The position numbers and the translations under genes are program-made. Below the pieces are notes generated by a model, which worked only from the letters and a program-made list of their open reading frames with translations, made no database searches and was not told the DNA's origin. From a virus, in the IMG/VR virus record IMGVR_UViG_3300023118_000236, positions 1-34,961 of that record: a stretch of DNA of 34,961 nt; one strand, given 5' to 3'. Of this stretch, positions 16,895 through 24,580 are shown piece by piece. Each line of letters begins with the position of its first letter. The stretch's first letter is position 1.

Positions 16895-17350
16895 ATGGCA
16901 AAAACACGCAGCAAAGCTGACATCGAAAAGCTAAAGGGCTATGCGAAGCTCCTATTTGTGAGGGACAAACTATCGCAAAAGGAAATTGCCCAACGTACCG
17001 AAATTTCAGAGAAAACCATAGGAAAGTGGGTTAATGATGGACTTTGGGATAAGGAGCAAAAAAACTTCGTACTAACCCGCCAAGAGCAAATGAGCAACTT
17101 GCTTGACGAACTTACAGAGATAAATAAGTTCATTAAGGATAAACCGGAGGGACTTCGTTTTGCCGATAGCAAATTAGGAGATGTTCGCCGTAAGCTAATC
17201 AAAGACATTAAGGAACTGGAAACTAAAGCCAGTAAGCCAGAAGCGATTGGGTCATGCATAGCCCTGTTGGATTTTATACGTAAAGTGAATTTGGGGAAAG
17301 CCCAAGAGATAGCACCCCTTGTTGATGCGTTTATTAAATCTATTCTATAA
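16895..17350 (+). CDS. Terminase small subunit (DUF1804-like, Mu gp27 type)
   Basis: A 151-residue DNA-binding protein. The N-terminal helix-turn-helix is clear (residues about 15-50: YAKLLFVRDKLSQKEIAQRT, then EISEKTIGKWVNDGLWD), followed by a helical C-terminal part. This is the layout of DUF1804-type small terminase subunits, which recognise phage DNA and recruit the large subunit. It is the first gene of the rightward operon and its stop overlaps the large subunit start by one base (TAATG). Confidence 0.85.
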   Translation: MAKTRSKADIEKLKGYAKLLFVRDKLSQKEIAQRTEISEKTIGKWVNDGLWDKEQKNFVLTRQEQMSNLLDELTEINKFIKDKPEGLRFADSKLGDVRRKLIKDIKELETKASKPEAIGSCIALLDFIRKVNLGKAQEIAPLVDAFIKSIL

Positions 17351-18861
17351 TGAGCACACTGGCAGAGGATAGAAAAGCACAGTTATTTTGGGATGGTTTT
17401 TTGAAAAACCTACTTCGTGCTGCTGTTGTGGATACGACAGAAACAGAGGAGGAGAAACTAAACCGCATTGCTTGGCTGGAAGCACCCGGCAATGAAGAGG
17501 AATGGAATAAATACTATTTTCCAAACTACTACAAATCAGATGCAGCACCGTTCCACAAAAAAAGCACCAAGTGGCTCTTTGCCCACATGGAGGGCTACTT
17601 AGTTAGGGCATGGAGTAGGGAGATGGCTAAGGATGTGCGCACCATGATGGAAACGACACGCCTCGGACTTACTAAAAAGAAAAAATTAGGGCTACTCGTA
17701 AGCAGTAGTGCAGACAAGGCAGTACTCCTTTTAAAACCCTATAAAATCAATTTTGAAAGCAATCCACGTATTATTAATGACTATGGCGAACAAATAACCT
17801 ACGGGGCATGGACTGAAAGCGCATTTAGTTGCAAATGTGGTATAACCTGGGTGGCTATTGGTAAAGGTCAAACACCACGTGGATTACGAAACGAGGATGT
17901 TCGCCCCGACTTAGTTGTAATTACCGATATGGACACGGATGAGGATTGCCGTAACCCCGAAATGATAGCCAAAGATTGGGCGTGGTTTGAAAAAGCTGTA
18001 TATGGTACTCGGTCGGTAAGTGAGCCGTTTTTAGTAATATTTCTTGGTAACATCATAGCAGAAGATTGTACTATTAACAATGCTATAAAAGTAGCCGACA
18101 GGGTTGAGGTCATCAACATTGAGGATGAGGACGGCAACTCCAACTGGCCGCAAAAGAACAGTCGTGAAATGATTGCCCGAATAAAAAGCAAAATCAGTTA
18201 TGCGGCTTTTCAAGGCGAGTACATGAATAACCCTATTACAGATGGCAAGACCTTCCCGGACATCTACTTTAAAAAGATGTTGCCATTAAAGCAATACTCA
18301 TTTTTAGTAAGCTATTGTGACCCGTCATACAAGAATGGTAAGAAAAACGACTTTAAAGCCGTGGCTTTGGTAGGTAAACACAAATCAGAATACCACGTCA
18401 TAAAATGCTATTGCGCACAAACCACGACTGATATTATGCTACAATGGCATTACATGATTATGCGATTTGTGGCATTCATTGTCAATGTTTTTTACCTTAT
18501 CGAGTGGCCGTGGATCGATGACCCTTTAAAACAGGAGATAGCAACCATTAATGCAATCGAAAACGTTACGCTACCCCTTAAAGCCGATGAGCGGGATAAG
18601 CCCGACAAATACATGAGGATTGAAAGCTTGCTTGAGCCATTAAATCGCAACGGCTATTTGTGGTTTAATATCGATGATAAAGACAACCCACACTCGGTTG
18701 CTATGCGTGCGCAGTTCAAAGCATTTGGCCCAAAGAGCCGGGCGCATGATGACGGCCCCGATGCCGTTGAGGGAGCTGTGTTTACCATTAATAGCAAAAC
18801 CATTAACGACCCCTCAAAAGTAACCGTAATCAAACAGCAAACCCGTAATAACCGAAGATAA
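17350..18861 (+). CDS. Terminase large subunit (Mu gp28 type)
   Basis: A 503-residue packaging motor and nuclease. The ATPase half carries a Walker B-like stretch, LVVITDMDTDEDCRNPE (about 195-210), and a conserved GNIIAED motif. The nuclease half has SYCDPSYKNG (first catalytic Asp, about 323) and HDDGPDAVEGAVF (last Asp, about 470), typical of the RNase H-fold terminase nuclease. No textbook P-loop (GxxxxGKT) is visible; the segment WSREMAKDVRTMME (about 90-103) is where a divergent Walker A would lie. Family membership is secure from the whole pattern. Spacing to the next gene is 3 bp. Confidence 0.92.
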   Translation: MSTLAEDRKAQLFWDGFLKNLLRAAVVDTTETEEEKLNRIAWLEAPGNEEEWNKYYFPNYYKSDAAPFHKKSTKWLFAHMEGYLVRAWSREMAKDVRTMMETTRLGLTKKKKLGLLVSSSADKAVLLLKPYKINFESNPRIINDYGEQITYGAWTESAFSCKCGITWVAIGKGQTPRGLRNEDVRPDLVVITDMDTDEDCRNPEMIAKDWAWFEKAVYGTRSVSEPFLVIFLGNIIAEDCTINNAIKVADRVEVINIEDEDGNSNWPQKNSREMIARIKSKISYAAFQGEYMNNPITDGKTFPDIYFKKMLPLKQYSFLVSYCDPSYKNGKKNDFKAVALVGKHKSEYHVIKCYCAQTTTDIMLQWHYMIMRFVAFIVNVFYLIEWPWIDDPLKQEIATINAIENVTLPLKADERDKPDKYMRIESLLEPLNRNGYLWFNIDDKDNPHSVAMRAQFKAFGPKSRAHDDGPDAVEGAVFTINSKTINDPSKVTVIKQQTRNNRR

Positions 18862-18864
18862 GCT

Positions 18865-19287
18865 ATGCCATTTTTAAGCCCCGAAGATTTTAATACCAAA
18901 ATCTACAAAGAGAAAGTAGATGCAATTAGCGATGGTGACACAACCCTGTTACCCACTGCAATTAAAACCGCTATTACCGAAGCTCAATTGTATTTGAGCC
19001 GCTTTGATCTTATTGACCTTTTTGGAAAAATAGGTGACGAGCGTGACCCAATTTTATTACAATGGCTGAAAGACATTAGCGTATGGCAGCTTATAGGCCT
19101 CGCCAATCCCGGCATTGACTATGAAGATAGTCTGACAAGGCGAAACAACGCAATCAAATCACTCAAGGAAATACAGGGGTCTACTGCTGTGCCAATGGGT
19201 TGGAAACTGGCAGCATCTACCGATGCAGGCGATCCAAGTACTTCATGGCACATATCAAGTGCACCTAAACGCAATACTTACCGATAA
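18865..19287 (+). CDS. DUF1320 protein (Mu gp36-like head-tail connector)
   Basis: A 140-residue protein starting MPFLSPEDFNTKIYKEKVDA, with the helical pattern AITEAQLYLSRFDLIDLFG and LLQWLKDISVWQLIGLANPG typical of the DUF1320 family found next to Mu-like portal genes. Such proteins resemble head-tail adaptors. It lies between the large terminase and the portal. The family assignment is good; the exact place in the virion is inferred. Confidence 0.8.
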   Translation: MPFLSPEDFNTKIYKEKVDAISDGDTTLLPTAIKTAITEAQLYLSRFDLIDLFGKIGDERDPILLQWLKDISVWQLIGLANPGIDYEDSLTRRNNAIKSLKEIQGSTAVPMGWKLAASTDAGDPSTSWHISSAPKRNTYR

Positions 19288-19301
19288 CCTTTTTTATACA
19301 A

Positions 19302-22022
19302 ATGGAAAATCAAAATATTCAGGTAACAGGGTTTATGAAGCCTGCTGACAAAACAGCGGATGGCAACCCTCAACCCATTATCCTACAAAACATCACTGTC
19401 AGGCCAATAAACAGGCAGAGTCAGGATATTAAAAAATGGAGAGCTGCGCACAGGTCAGCGGAGGGATACATACCCCGCAGGGTATTGCTTTATGACCTGT
19501 ATGCAGATGTCATGCTTGATGGCCACGTTATTGCGGTTACTGGCAAAAGGGTTGATGCGGTTACAAAGGCCAAATGGCACTTTGTTGATAAAGACGGAAA
19601 GCCTGTTGATGCGGTTAATGACATCATTGATAGTATCGGATTTAGTGATTTATTAAAAGAGATTGTCAACTCCAAATTTTGGGGTTACTCAATGATTGAG
19701 TGTGATTTCTTTAAAGATTTCCGGGGCAACATGGCCATGACCGCTTATCAGTGCGATCGTAAGCACATGAGGCCTGATCTGGGCATTATTTCACAAGATC
19801 AAAACACGGATACAGGTATTAACATCCGGGATGGCATTTACCCAAGCTTTATACTTGAAGCGGGTAACCCGAAAGATTTAGGGTTACTACTTTCCGCAGC
19901 GCAATACGCCATATTGAAAGATGGTGACTTGAGCGACTATTCTGCATTTGTGCAAACTTTTGGACAGCCCATATTTGATGCGGAGTGGGATGGCTTTGAT
20001 GAGAACCAACGTTTAAAACTGGTAGAATCATTAACAGGTGTTGGCCCCGGCGGAGTAGTTACTCGCCCATCAGGGACTAAGGTTAATTTACTTGAAGCAA
20101 AGGCTAACGCCGATGGCAAACTGCATACCGGCTTATTTGACATTTGTAACAAGGAAATTAGCAAAGCGTTGATTGGAAGTACCGAAGGCACAGAGTCAAG
20201 CGATAGCAGTGGATATGCACAATCACAAACTCATTTACAGGTTGAGAGCAATAAGAACGAAACCGATATTGATTTTGTTAGGCGTATTTTAAACAGCCGA
20301 TGGTTAAAGATTTTAGAGGATAATGGCATTGATACCAAAGGTGGTAAAATCGTTGTTCAGGAGAGCGAAGAGCAGCTATCTAAAAAGGATGCATTTGATA
20401 TTTATAAGTCAATGATGAAAGATTTGGGAATCCCTATTTCCGATGATTTTTTCTACGAAAACTTTAATGTGCCGAAACCCGATGATTACGACACCCAAAA
20501 AGCTGCATTAGAGGCTAAAAAGGCACAATTTGAGGAAAATAGCAACCCTCAAAACCCCGCTAATAATGCAGATACCCCCCCTGTTAAGTCAGGCAAAAAA
20601 AGCAAAAAGCCCGATGATGAGGGCGGTGATTCTGCACCAAAGCCCGGCAAGTTGGCAAAGCTTATTGATGCTGTTGGCTCTTTTTTTCAAGCAGCCCCGG
20701 CGCAAGTAGCGACCGGGGCGACAATGACCCCAGTGGTGATGATGGGCTGCTGTGGCAACCACCCGCAGGCTATTGAGCGGTACATATCACTTGGTGATAT
20801 AAAGCAGGAAAACAGCGACCTTATAGAGCGCATGTTCAATGGTGCGGGTAACATTACTTTTGATGCCACGTTATTTCAAAACACCGCTCAAACGTTGTTG
20901 GATGGATTGCAGCAGGGTTGGATTGGCAAGCCGATGGTTGAGCTTGCCGATCTCGGTTTTACATACGGCATTGATGACCCTGCATTGTTAACCTCTTTTG
21001 AAATGAATTTATTTCGCTTTGCAGGTGTTAAGACACTGGCCGAGGCGCAAGAGCTTAACAGAATATTCAGACAGTCAAAAGGCTTTCCGGACTTTAACCA
21101 AAGAGCTAATCAGGTTACAGATACCTTTAACAAGGTATGGCGACAAACCGAATACCAAACCGCCTACCTCACAGGTGAAAGCTCCGCAACATATGTAAGG
21201 CTCATGAAGCAAACGGAACTATTTCCATACTGGGAATATAAAACCGTTGGTGACAGCAAAGTAAGGCCGGAGCATGCCGCTCTTAATGGGTTGATATTGC
21301 CCGCTAATGATCCACGATGGAATAAGATTTATCCCCCTAATGGATGGAATTGCCGTTGCTACGTTGTACCACGTACTAAAGCGGAAGTGGAAGGCATAGA
21401 CGTGAAAGCAAACCGTGCTAAAGCTGATGCCTATTTTGATAGTCCGGAATTTAAAACAGCGGATGCGCAGGGATGGGGTGTTAACCGGGCGGTTACCGGG
21501 GAGGTGTTTACAGCCAATCAGCAATATATTAGAAAGTTTGAGGGTAAGGCATCTAAAACACTCAATAGCCTCGGAAGTACTGATTTTGGGTTGAAATCAT
21601 ACAGCCAGGCTAAAAAGATAGCGAAGGAAGCCATACCCGAATATAAGGACACCGCTGATAAGTTCTTTAAAGACCTTTTAAAAGATGGTAAAAGCATTTT
21701 AAACGACTACAACAACCGACCTATTGAACTGAATGAGGGCAATTTTAGAGCCCATACAACGGGCAAAAAAGACGTAAGGGTAAAATACCTTGAAGCGATG
21801 AAACAAACGCTTTTGAACCCGGATGAGGTTTGGCTAAACGGTGCTAAGTTGAATGATTTGGTTTACATCAAATATTATAATGATGAAACCCTTATTGTTA
21901 TTGCGGATGTGACCAAAGCCAATGTTACCGAGGTTAGTACTTGGTATCCGTTAACCGAAAGCAAGGTAACTATAGAACGTGCAAGGAAAGGTCTATTGAT
22001 AAAAAGCGGGGTAAAAAAATAA
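19302..22022 (+). CDS. Portal (DUF935) - gpF minor head - nuclease-like (PBECR) fusion
   Basis: A 906-residue protein that joins functions encoded separately in Mu. Residues about 1-400 are a DUF935 portal (QSQDIKKWRAAHRSAEGYIP, FWGYSMIECDF, ESLTGVGPGGVVTRP, SSGYAQSQTHLQV), the DNA channel of the head. A Pro/Lys/Asp-rich linker follows (about 415-460). Residues about 510-710 match the Mu gpF-like minor head family (QTEYQTAYLTGES, WEYKTVGDSKVRPEHAALNG, NGWNCRCYVVPRTKAEV with the conserved Cys pair). The C-terminus, about 790-906 (FRAHTTGKKDVRVKYLEAMK, NPDEVWLNG, YIKYYNDETLIVIADV), looks like the PBECR-type nuclease domains often attached to gpF proteins. No internal stop or shift was seen. Confidence 0.88.
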   Translation: MENQNIQVTGFMKPADKTADGNPQPIILQNITVRPINRQSQDIKKWRAAHRSAEGYIPRRVLLYDLYADVMLDGHVIAVTGKRVDAVTKAKWHFVDKDGKPVDAVNDIIDSIGFSDLLKEIVNSKFWGYSMIECDFFKDFRGNMAMTAYQCDRKHMRPDLGIISQDQNTDTGINIRDGIYPSFILEAGNPKDLGLLLSAAQYAILKDGDLSDYSAFVQTFGQPIFDAEWDGFDENQRLKLVESLTGVGPGGVVTRPSGTKVNLLEAKANADGKLHTGLFDICNKEISKALIGSTEGTESSDSSGYAQSQTHLQVESNKNETDIDFVRRILNSRWLKILEDNGIDTKGGKIVVQESEEQLSKKDAFDIYKSMMKDLGIPISDDFFYENFNVPKPDDYDTQKAALEAKKAQFEENSNPQNPANNADTPPVKSGKKSKKPDDEGGDSAPKPGKLAKLIDAVGSFFQAAPAQVATGATMTPVVMMGCCGNHPQAIERYISLGDIKQENSDLIERMFNGAGNITFDATLFQNTAQTLLDGLQQGWIGKPMVELADLGFTYGIDDPALLTSFEMNLFRFAGVKTLAEAQELNRIFRQSKGFPDFNQRANQVTDTFNKVWRQTEYQTAYLTGESSATYVRLMKQTELFPYWEYKTVGDSKVRPEHAALNGLILPANDPRWNKIYPPNGWNCRCYVVPRTKAEVEGIDVKANRAKADAYFDSPEFKTADAQGWGVNRAVTGEVFTANQQYIRKFEGKASKTLNSLGSTDFGLKSYSQAKKIAKEAIPEYKDTADKFFKDLLKDGKSILNDYNNRPIELNEGNFRAHTTGKKDVRVKYLEAMKQTLLNPDEVWLNGAKLNDLVYIKYYNDETLIVIADVTKANVTEVSTWYPLTESKVTIERARKGLLIKSGVKK

Positions 22023-22050
22023 GCCCCGCACAAACAATGTAACGAGGCTT

Positions 22051-22164
22051 ATGGGATTAATAATCAACTGCGCTGGTATCAGCCACCAAAGCCCCCATCA
22101 TCCCGAGGTGTTGGCTCTGGCTTACCGCAGTAAACCACTTGCAATACAAATGTATAAAAAATGA
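22051..22164 (+). CDS. Possible 37-residue ORF before gpG
   Basis: This is the only candidate gene in the 138-bp gap after the portal fusion. It starts at ATG 22051, encodes 37 residues with no recognisable features, and its TGA overlaps the next gene's start (ATGA), which would suit translational coupling. The composition is not convincing and the gap may be untranslated. Confidence 0.25.
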   Translation: MGLIINCAGISHQSPHHPEVLALAYRSKPLAIQMYKK

Positions 22165-22694
22165 GCGCAGCAAACAACAGTTTTAAAATAGCCGCCTTTT
22201 TCGCAAAACAGGAAGATAAAATCAAAGCGGTGATACCTCAAATGATAGCCGAAACCGCCGTTGAGTTTTATAAGGAGTCTTTTAGAAATAAAGGGTTTGA
22301 TGGGATACCGTGGAAACCAACTAAAAAAACAGTGAGAAAAGGTTCATTGATGGTACGCTCCGGCGCACTGGTTGCCTCAATAAGGCCGGGAAGTGTTACG
22401 CCCGATAAAGTGACCATTCAGGCCGGGAGCAGTAAAGTACCTTATGCCAAAATACAGAATGAAGGTGGTAAGATTAGCCGAGCGGCAAGAACGGAAACCT
22501 TTGTACGCAACCGCTATACCACAGGAAAAAAAGGTAAAATGTTTGGTGGCATGGGGGCTTACAAAAAAGGCACTACAGCCGGGCGGGGGTTAACGTTCAA
22601 AGCTCACAGTTACAATTTTCCTGCCCGGCCATTTATGGGCCAATCCGCTTTGTTAAATCAGCGAATAATTGACAGAATTAAAAAAATCATGTAA
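22161..22694 (+). CDS. Virion morphogenesis protein (Mu gpG-like)
   Basis: A 177-residue basic protein. The pattern WKPTKKTVRKGSLMVRSGAL, then PYAKIQNEGGKISRAAR and the C-terminal PARPFMGQSALLNQ, is the signature of the phage virion morphogenesis family (Mu gpG), related to head-tail completion proteins that help join heads and tails. It follows the portal-gpF fusion as in Mu. The start ATG at 22161 is preceded by an A-rich stretch. Confidence 0.88.
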   Translation: MSAANNSFKIAAFFAKQEDKIKAVIPQMIAETAVEFYKESFRNKGFDGIPWKPTKKTVRKGSLMVRSGALVASIRPGSVTPDKVTIQAGSSKVPYAKIQNEGGKISRAARTETFVRNRYTTGKKGKMFGGMGAYKKGTTAGRGLTFKAHSYNFPARPFMGQSALLNQRIIDRIKKIM

Positions 22695-22697
22695 AAT

Positions 22698-23126
22698 ATG
22701 GATGCGATCTATTTTAAAATTAAAAACCTTTTAACCGCTGTTGACGGTATTAAATATGTGGATTTTGACTTCGGGCAATTGGAAGAGGATAAACCGCCTG
22801 TAAACTTCCCCTGTGCACTGGTGAACATCGCTTACACTAAATGTGAGGACTTATTCGACCAAACGCAAAGGGTACGCTGTGTGATCACCGTAAAGCTTGG
22901 ATTTAATATTAGTGTTGAAAAAACCGCTTCTATTTATAACGATGCAGCAATTCAGCAGAATTTAAGCTATTTCAATATCGTTAACGCAGTTTACAAAAGT
23001 TTGCAGGGCTATACGGATGGAAACATTGAGGAGTTAAGCCGAAGCAGCCTAACACAGCCTATTTATCCTCCTGGGCTAAAAGTTACAATAATGCCTTTTG
23101 AAACTGAATTTGATGAGAATGCATAG
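22698..23126 (+). CDS. Tail completion/terminator candidate (Mu gp37 position)
   Basis: A 142-residue alpha/beta protein, MDAIYFKIKNLLTAVDGIKY with a central TQRVRCVITVKLGFNIS strand region, resembling tail terminator proteins that cap the tube (lambda gpU fold). It is the last gene of the rightward operon, 3 bp after gpG, and ends just before a bidirectional terminator. Function is inferred from position and strand pattern. I do not recognise a specific family with certainty. Confidence 0.6.
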   Translation: MDAIYFKIKNLLTAVDGIKYVDFDFGQLEEDKPPVNFPCALVNIAYTKCEDLFDQTQRVRCVITVKLGFNISVEKTASIYNDAAIQQNLSYFNIVNAVYKSLQGYTDGNIEELSRSSLTQPIYPPGLKVTIMPFETEFDENA

Positions 23127-23130
23127 AACA

Positions 23131-23157
23131 AGAAAGCCGCTTACTGAGCGGCTTTTT
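23131..23157. terminator. Bidirectional terminator between converging operons
   Basis: AAAGCCGCT (23133-23141) and AGCGGCTTT (23147-23155) form a 9-bp stem with a 5-nt loop and T-runs on both strands. It ends the rightward packaging operon and the leftward small-gene operon, overlapping the last codons of the latter. Confidence 0.9.
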
Positions 23158-23464
23158 GATGTTCTAATAAAATAGTTTGCTCTGATCTTACGGTTTCCCC
23201 TTTTATGTTTTCCAATTGGTGGTACTCTTCACCATTTTTAAAATATCTAAACCACTCTTCCATAAAGAATGTGTAGGTATAAATCCACTTACCACGGTAA
23301 CCACATATCTTTAAATTTGGTGGCTCTACCTCACTTGAAAGTACAGGCATTTTGGGGCTTTCAGATCGCTTGACATCAAGCCGTTCAAAATAATCACTAA
23401 AAAAATCCCTTATGGTTTTTTCAAGTACTTCAAACGTCAAATCATTAGTTGTTGCCATAGCCAA
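23141..23464 (-). CDS. Hypothetical protein (107 aa)
   Basis: I do not recognise this protein. It is soluble and rich in aromatic residues (KWIYTYTFFMEEWFRYFKNG). The start is 23464 or the ATG at 23458 (MATTNDLTFEVL). It is the last gene of a three-gene leftward unit and its 3' end forms half of the bidirectional terminator. It lies between early/middle genes and the late modules, where Mu keeps regulatory genes, but nothing in the protein itself shows DNA binding. Confidence 0.65.
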   Translation of the reverse strand: MAMATTNDLTFEVLEKTIRDFFSDYFERLDVKRSESPKMPVLSSEVEPPNLKICGYRGKWIYTYTFFMEEWFRYFKNGEEYHQLENIKGETVRSEQTILLEHQKAAQ

Positions 23465-23471
23465 ATATAAA

Positions 23472-23783
23472 TTAACTCCAATTAAAAAACGGATACTTTT
23501 TTAATAGTTGCTTGCGTGTGGTGGCTTTTAATCGAAGTTGTTTAATGAAGTCTTGCCTTGTCATTAACCGTTGAGCAATTACAGTTTCGCTCAAAAAGAA
23601 CTCCTTACTAAGGTTGATTAAACACAGATCGTAACGCAACCCCACTAAGTGACCATGATAAAAAAAACGACTGGCCAAAGCATCATCCCGCTCATCTGTA
23701 AAACAACCTTTAACGTGTTTTTCAGATGCAAGTGTTAAATCATTAGAGACGATTGCCATTAAGGCTTTTTGACCACGCAGCAT
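23472..23783 (-). CDS. Hypothetical protein (103 aa) with possible helix-turn-helix
   Basis: A helical, basic protein. The stretch CLINLSKEFFLSETVIAQRL (about 53-72) followed by MTRQDFIKQL reads like a helix-turn-helix (a 'feature for starting' helix, a turn, and a recognition helix), and the C-terminus is very basic (RKQLLKKYPFF). It sits where Mu places its middle and late activators (Mor, C), so it is the best candidate in this window for the late activator, but this is inference. The family was not identified. The ATG at 23783 was used; 23759 is an alternative. Confidence 0.65.
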   Translation of the reverse strand: MLRGQKALMAIVSNDLTLASEKHVKGCFTDERDDALASRFFYHGHLVGLRYDLCLINLSKEFFLSETVIAQRLMTRQDFIKQLRLKATTRKQLLKKYPFFNWS

Positions 23784-23836
23784 ATTAGGTTCACAAATAT
23801 ACCGAGTGAGTTACAGGCTTTGCAAATTGGGATTTA

Positions 23837-24040
23837 CTACATCGGGGTTAACTGTTCAGGCGCAGGCACCATGTCTTCTAATAAGCTACAGAATGTAGTG
23901 AGCATCAAACCATCAAGTTTGTTGTCTGGGTTTTGATTACCCAGTAAAAAGACAAGGGATTTAAAAACATTAACATAATCCTCCTTGTCACCGTTCATTG
24001 TAATAATAATCTTTCTCTCTTTTTCCTCAAAATCAACCAT
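23837..24040 (-). CDS. Hypothetical protein (67 aa)
   Basis: A small acidic protein, MVDFEEKERKIIITMNGDKE followed by a hydrophobic helix region (NVFKSLVFLLGNQ). No family recognised. It is the first gene of the small leftward unit that ends at 23133, just downstream of the terminator of the putative non-coding RNA (24100-24131). Confidence 0.6.
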   Translation of the reverse strand: MVDFEEKERKIIITMNGDKEDYVNVFKSLVFLLGNQNPDNKLDGLMLTTFCSLLEDMVPAPEQLTPM

Positions 24041-24099
24041 GCGTACGTACCCTTTTTGTTTAATCAGTGTGTCAGTTCAACGTTTAGATAGGTAGAAGC
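24041..24099. other. Gene-free stretch next to the RNA unit
   Basis: Together with 24132-24143, 24261-24293 and 24302-24343 this makes up the unassigned part of the 327-bp gene-free region. Apart from the palindrome GTACGTAC at 24043-24050 I see nothing specific in it. Confidence 0.4.
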
Positions 24100-24131
24100 A
24101 AAAAGGCTGTTCATAAAAAAATGACGCAGCC
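24100..24131 (-). terminator. Intrinsic terminator (minus strand)
   Basis: On the minus strand GGCTG, CG, TCAT pairs with ATGA, A, CAGCC around a T-rich loop, then T5 (plus coordinates 24131 down to 24100). No protein gene lies between it and the preceding terminator at 24344-24361, so it most likely ends the non-coding transcript described at 24144-24287. Confidence 0.7.
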
Positions 24132-24287
24132 GGTATTCTTAAAGCCCATCAAGGGGTACGAAACCCTATACACGCAGAAAGATACAGCCACGCCATTTTA
24201 CTGGCGTACTTAATGGCTCGTGTTGCGTGTATCTTTGTTTTCGTACTTTAGATGATGGGCAACACTTTGATTAGTACAATATTTTTA
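24100..24287 (-). ncRNA. Candidate structured non-coding RNA
   Basis: The centre of a 327-bp gene-free stretch (24041-24367). It folds as one long rod: GCCCATC (24144-24150) with GATGGGC (24254-24260); GTACGAAA (24156-24163) with TTTCGTAC (24239-24246); then either AAAGATACA (24178-24186) with TGTATCTTT (24228-24236) or ATACACGCA (24168-24176) with TGCGTGTAT (24224-24232); and a terminal hairpin ACGCCA (24190-24195) with TGGCGT (24202-24207). On the minus strand a promoter-like box lies upstream (24294-24301) and a terminator downstream (24100-24131), defining a transcript of about 185 nt. No family is recognised. It could instead be a DNA recognition element. Confidence 0.6.
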
Positions 24288-24293
24288 ACCTTA

Positions 24294-24301
24294 CAAAGTT
24301 A
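24294..24301 (-). promoter_or_regulatory. Promoter -7 box for the candidate RNA
   Basis: On the minus strand TAACTTTG matches TAnnTTTG exactly. It lies between the terminator of the upstream operon (24344-24361) and the structured region. The -33 region is AT-rich with no clear TTTG, so the promoter is tentative. Confidence 0.4.
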
Positions 24302-24343
24302 GGCGTTTTACGATGTTAATTTAAATAAGTTACATAAATAACA

Positions 24344-24361
24344 AAGCCCCTTTCGGGGCTT
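24344..24361 (-). terminator. Intrinsic terminator of the middle operon
   Basis: AAGCCCC (24344-24350), loop TTTC, GGGGCTT (24355-24361): a perfect 7-bp stem followed on the minus strand by a T-rich stretch, 7 bp after the stop of the gene at 24368-24562. Confidence 0.85.
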
Positions 24362-24367
24362 ACATAA

Positions 24368-24562
24368 TTATTGTTGAATCATCTGTGCATTAATTTGCCT
24401 GACAATTATTTGTGGTGATTCCTTGACGATTATGCTTGTACCGTCAATGTTCTGTAATAACGTTTGATCATCCCCGGCGTCTTGAAAATTACTAATTGTA
24501 AGTTGGTTTATCCAAATTACCGTGTTATTCCCCATGTCCGTAACTTTAATAAAGTTTGCCAT
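24368..24562 (-). CDS. Hypothetical protein (64 aa)
   Basis: A small protein, MANFIKVTDMGNNTVIWINQ, with alternating hydrophobic strands, suggesting a small beta-barrel. No family recognised. It is the last gene of the middle operon, directly before a strong terminator. Confidence 0.65.
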   Translation of the reverse strand: MANFIKVTDMGNNTVIWINQLTISNFQDAGDDQTLLQNIDGTSIIVKESPQIIVRQINAQMIQQ

Positions 24563-24580
24563 TTTATGATATGTTTAAGT

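Noticed and set aside
22023-22160. A minus-strand peptide frame ending CGKPEPTPRDDGGFGG in the gap before gpG.
   Set aside because: It has no start codon near its beginning and opposes the operon direction.
24121-24213. A 30-codon plus-strand frame with KPIKGYETLY, similar to the start of HNH/NUMOD4 endonucleases.
   Set aside because: The match is only about ten residues, the frame ends at once, and the same bases are explained by the RNA stems.
24230-24237. A plus-strand TATCTTTG box matching TAnnTTTG.
   Set aside because: It lies in an arm of the hairpin, has no -33 element and leads to no gene on that strand. Such 8-mers are expected by chance several times in this AT-rich sequence.
24144-24260. 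A retron or diversity-generating retroelement, because some Bacteroides Mu-like phages carry one and a structured RNA is present.
   Set aside because: No reverse transcriptase gene and no template/variable repeat pair is seen anywhere in the window.
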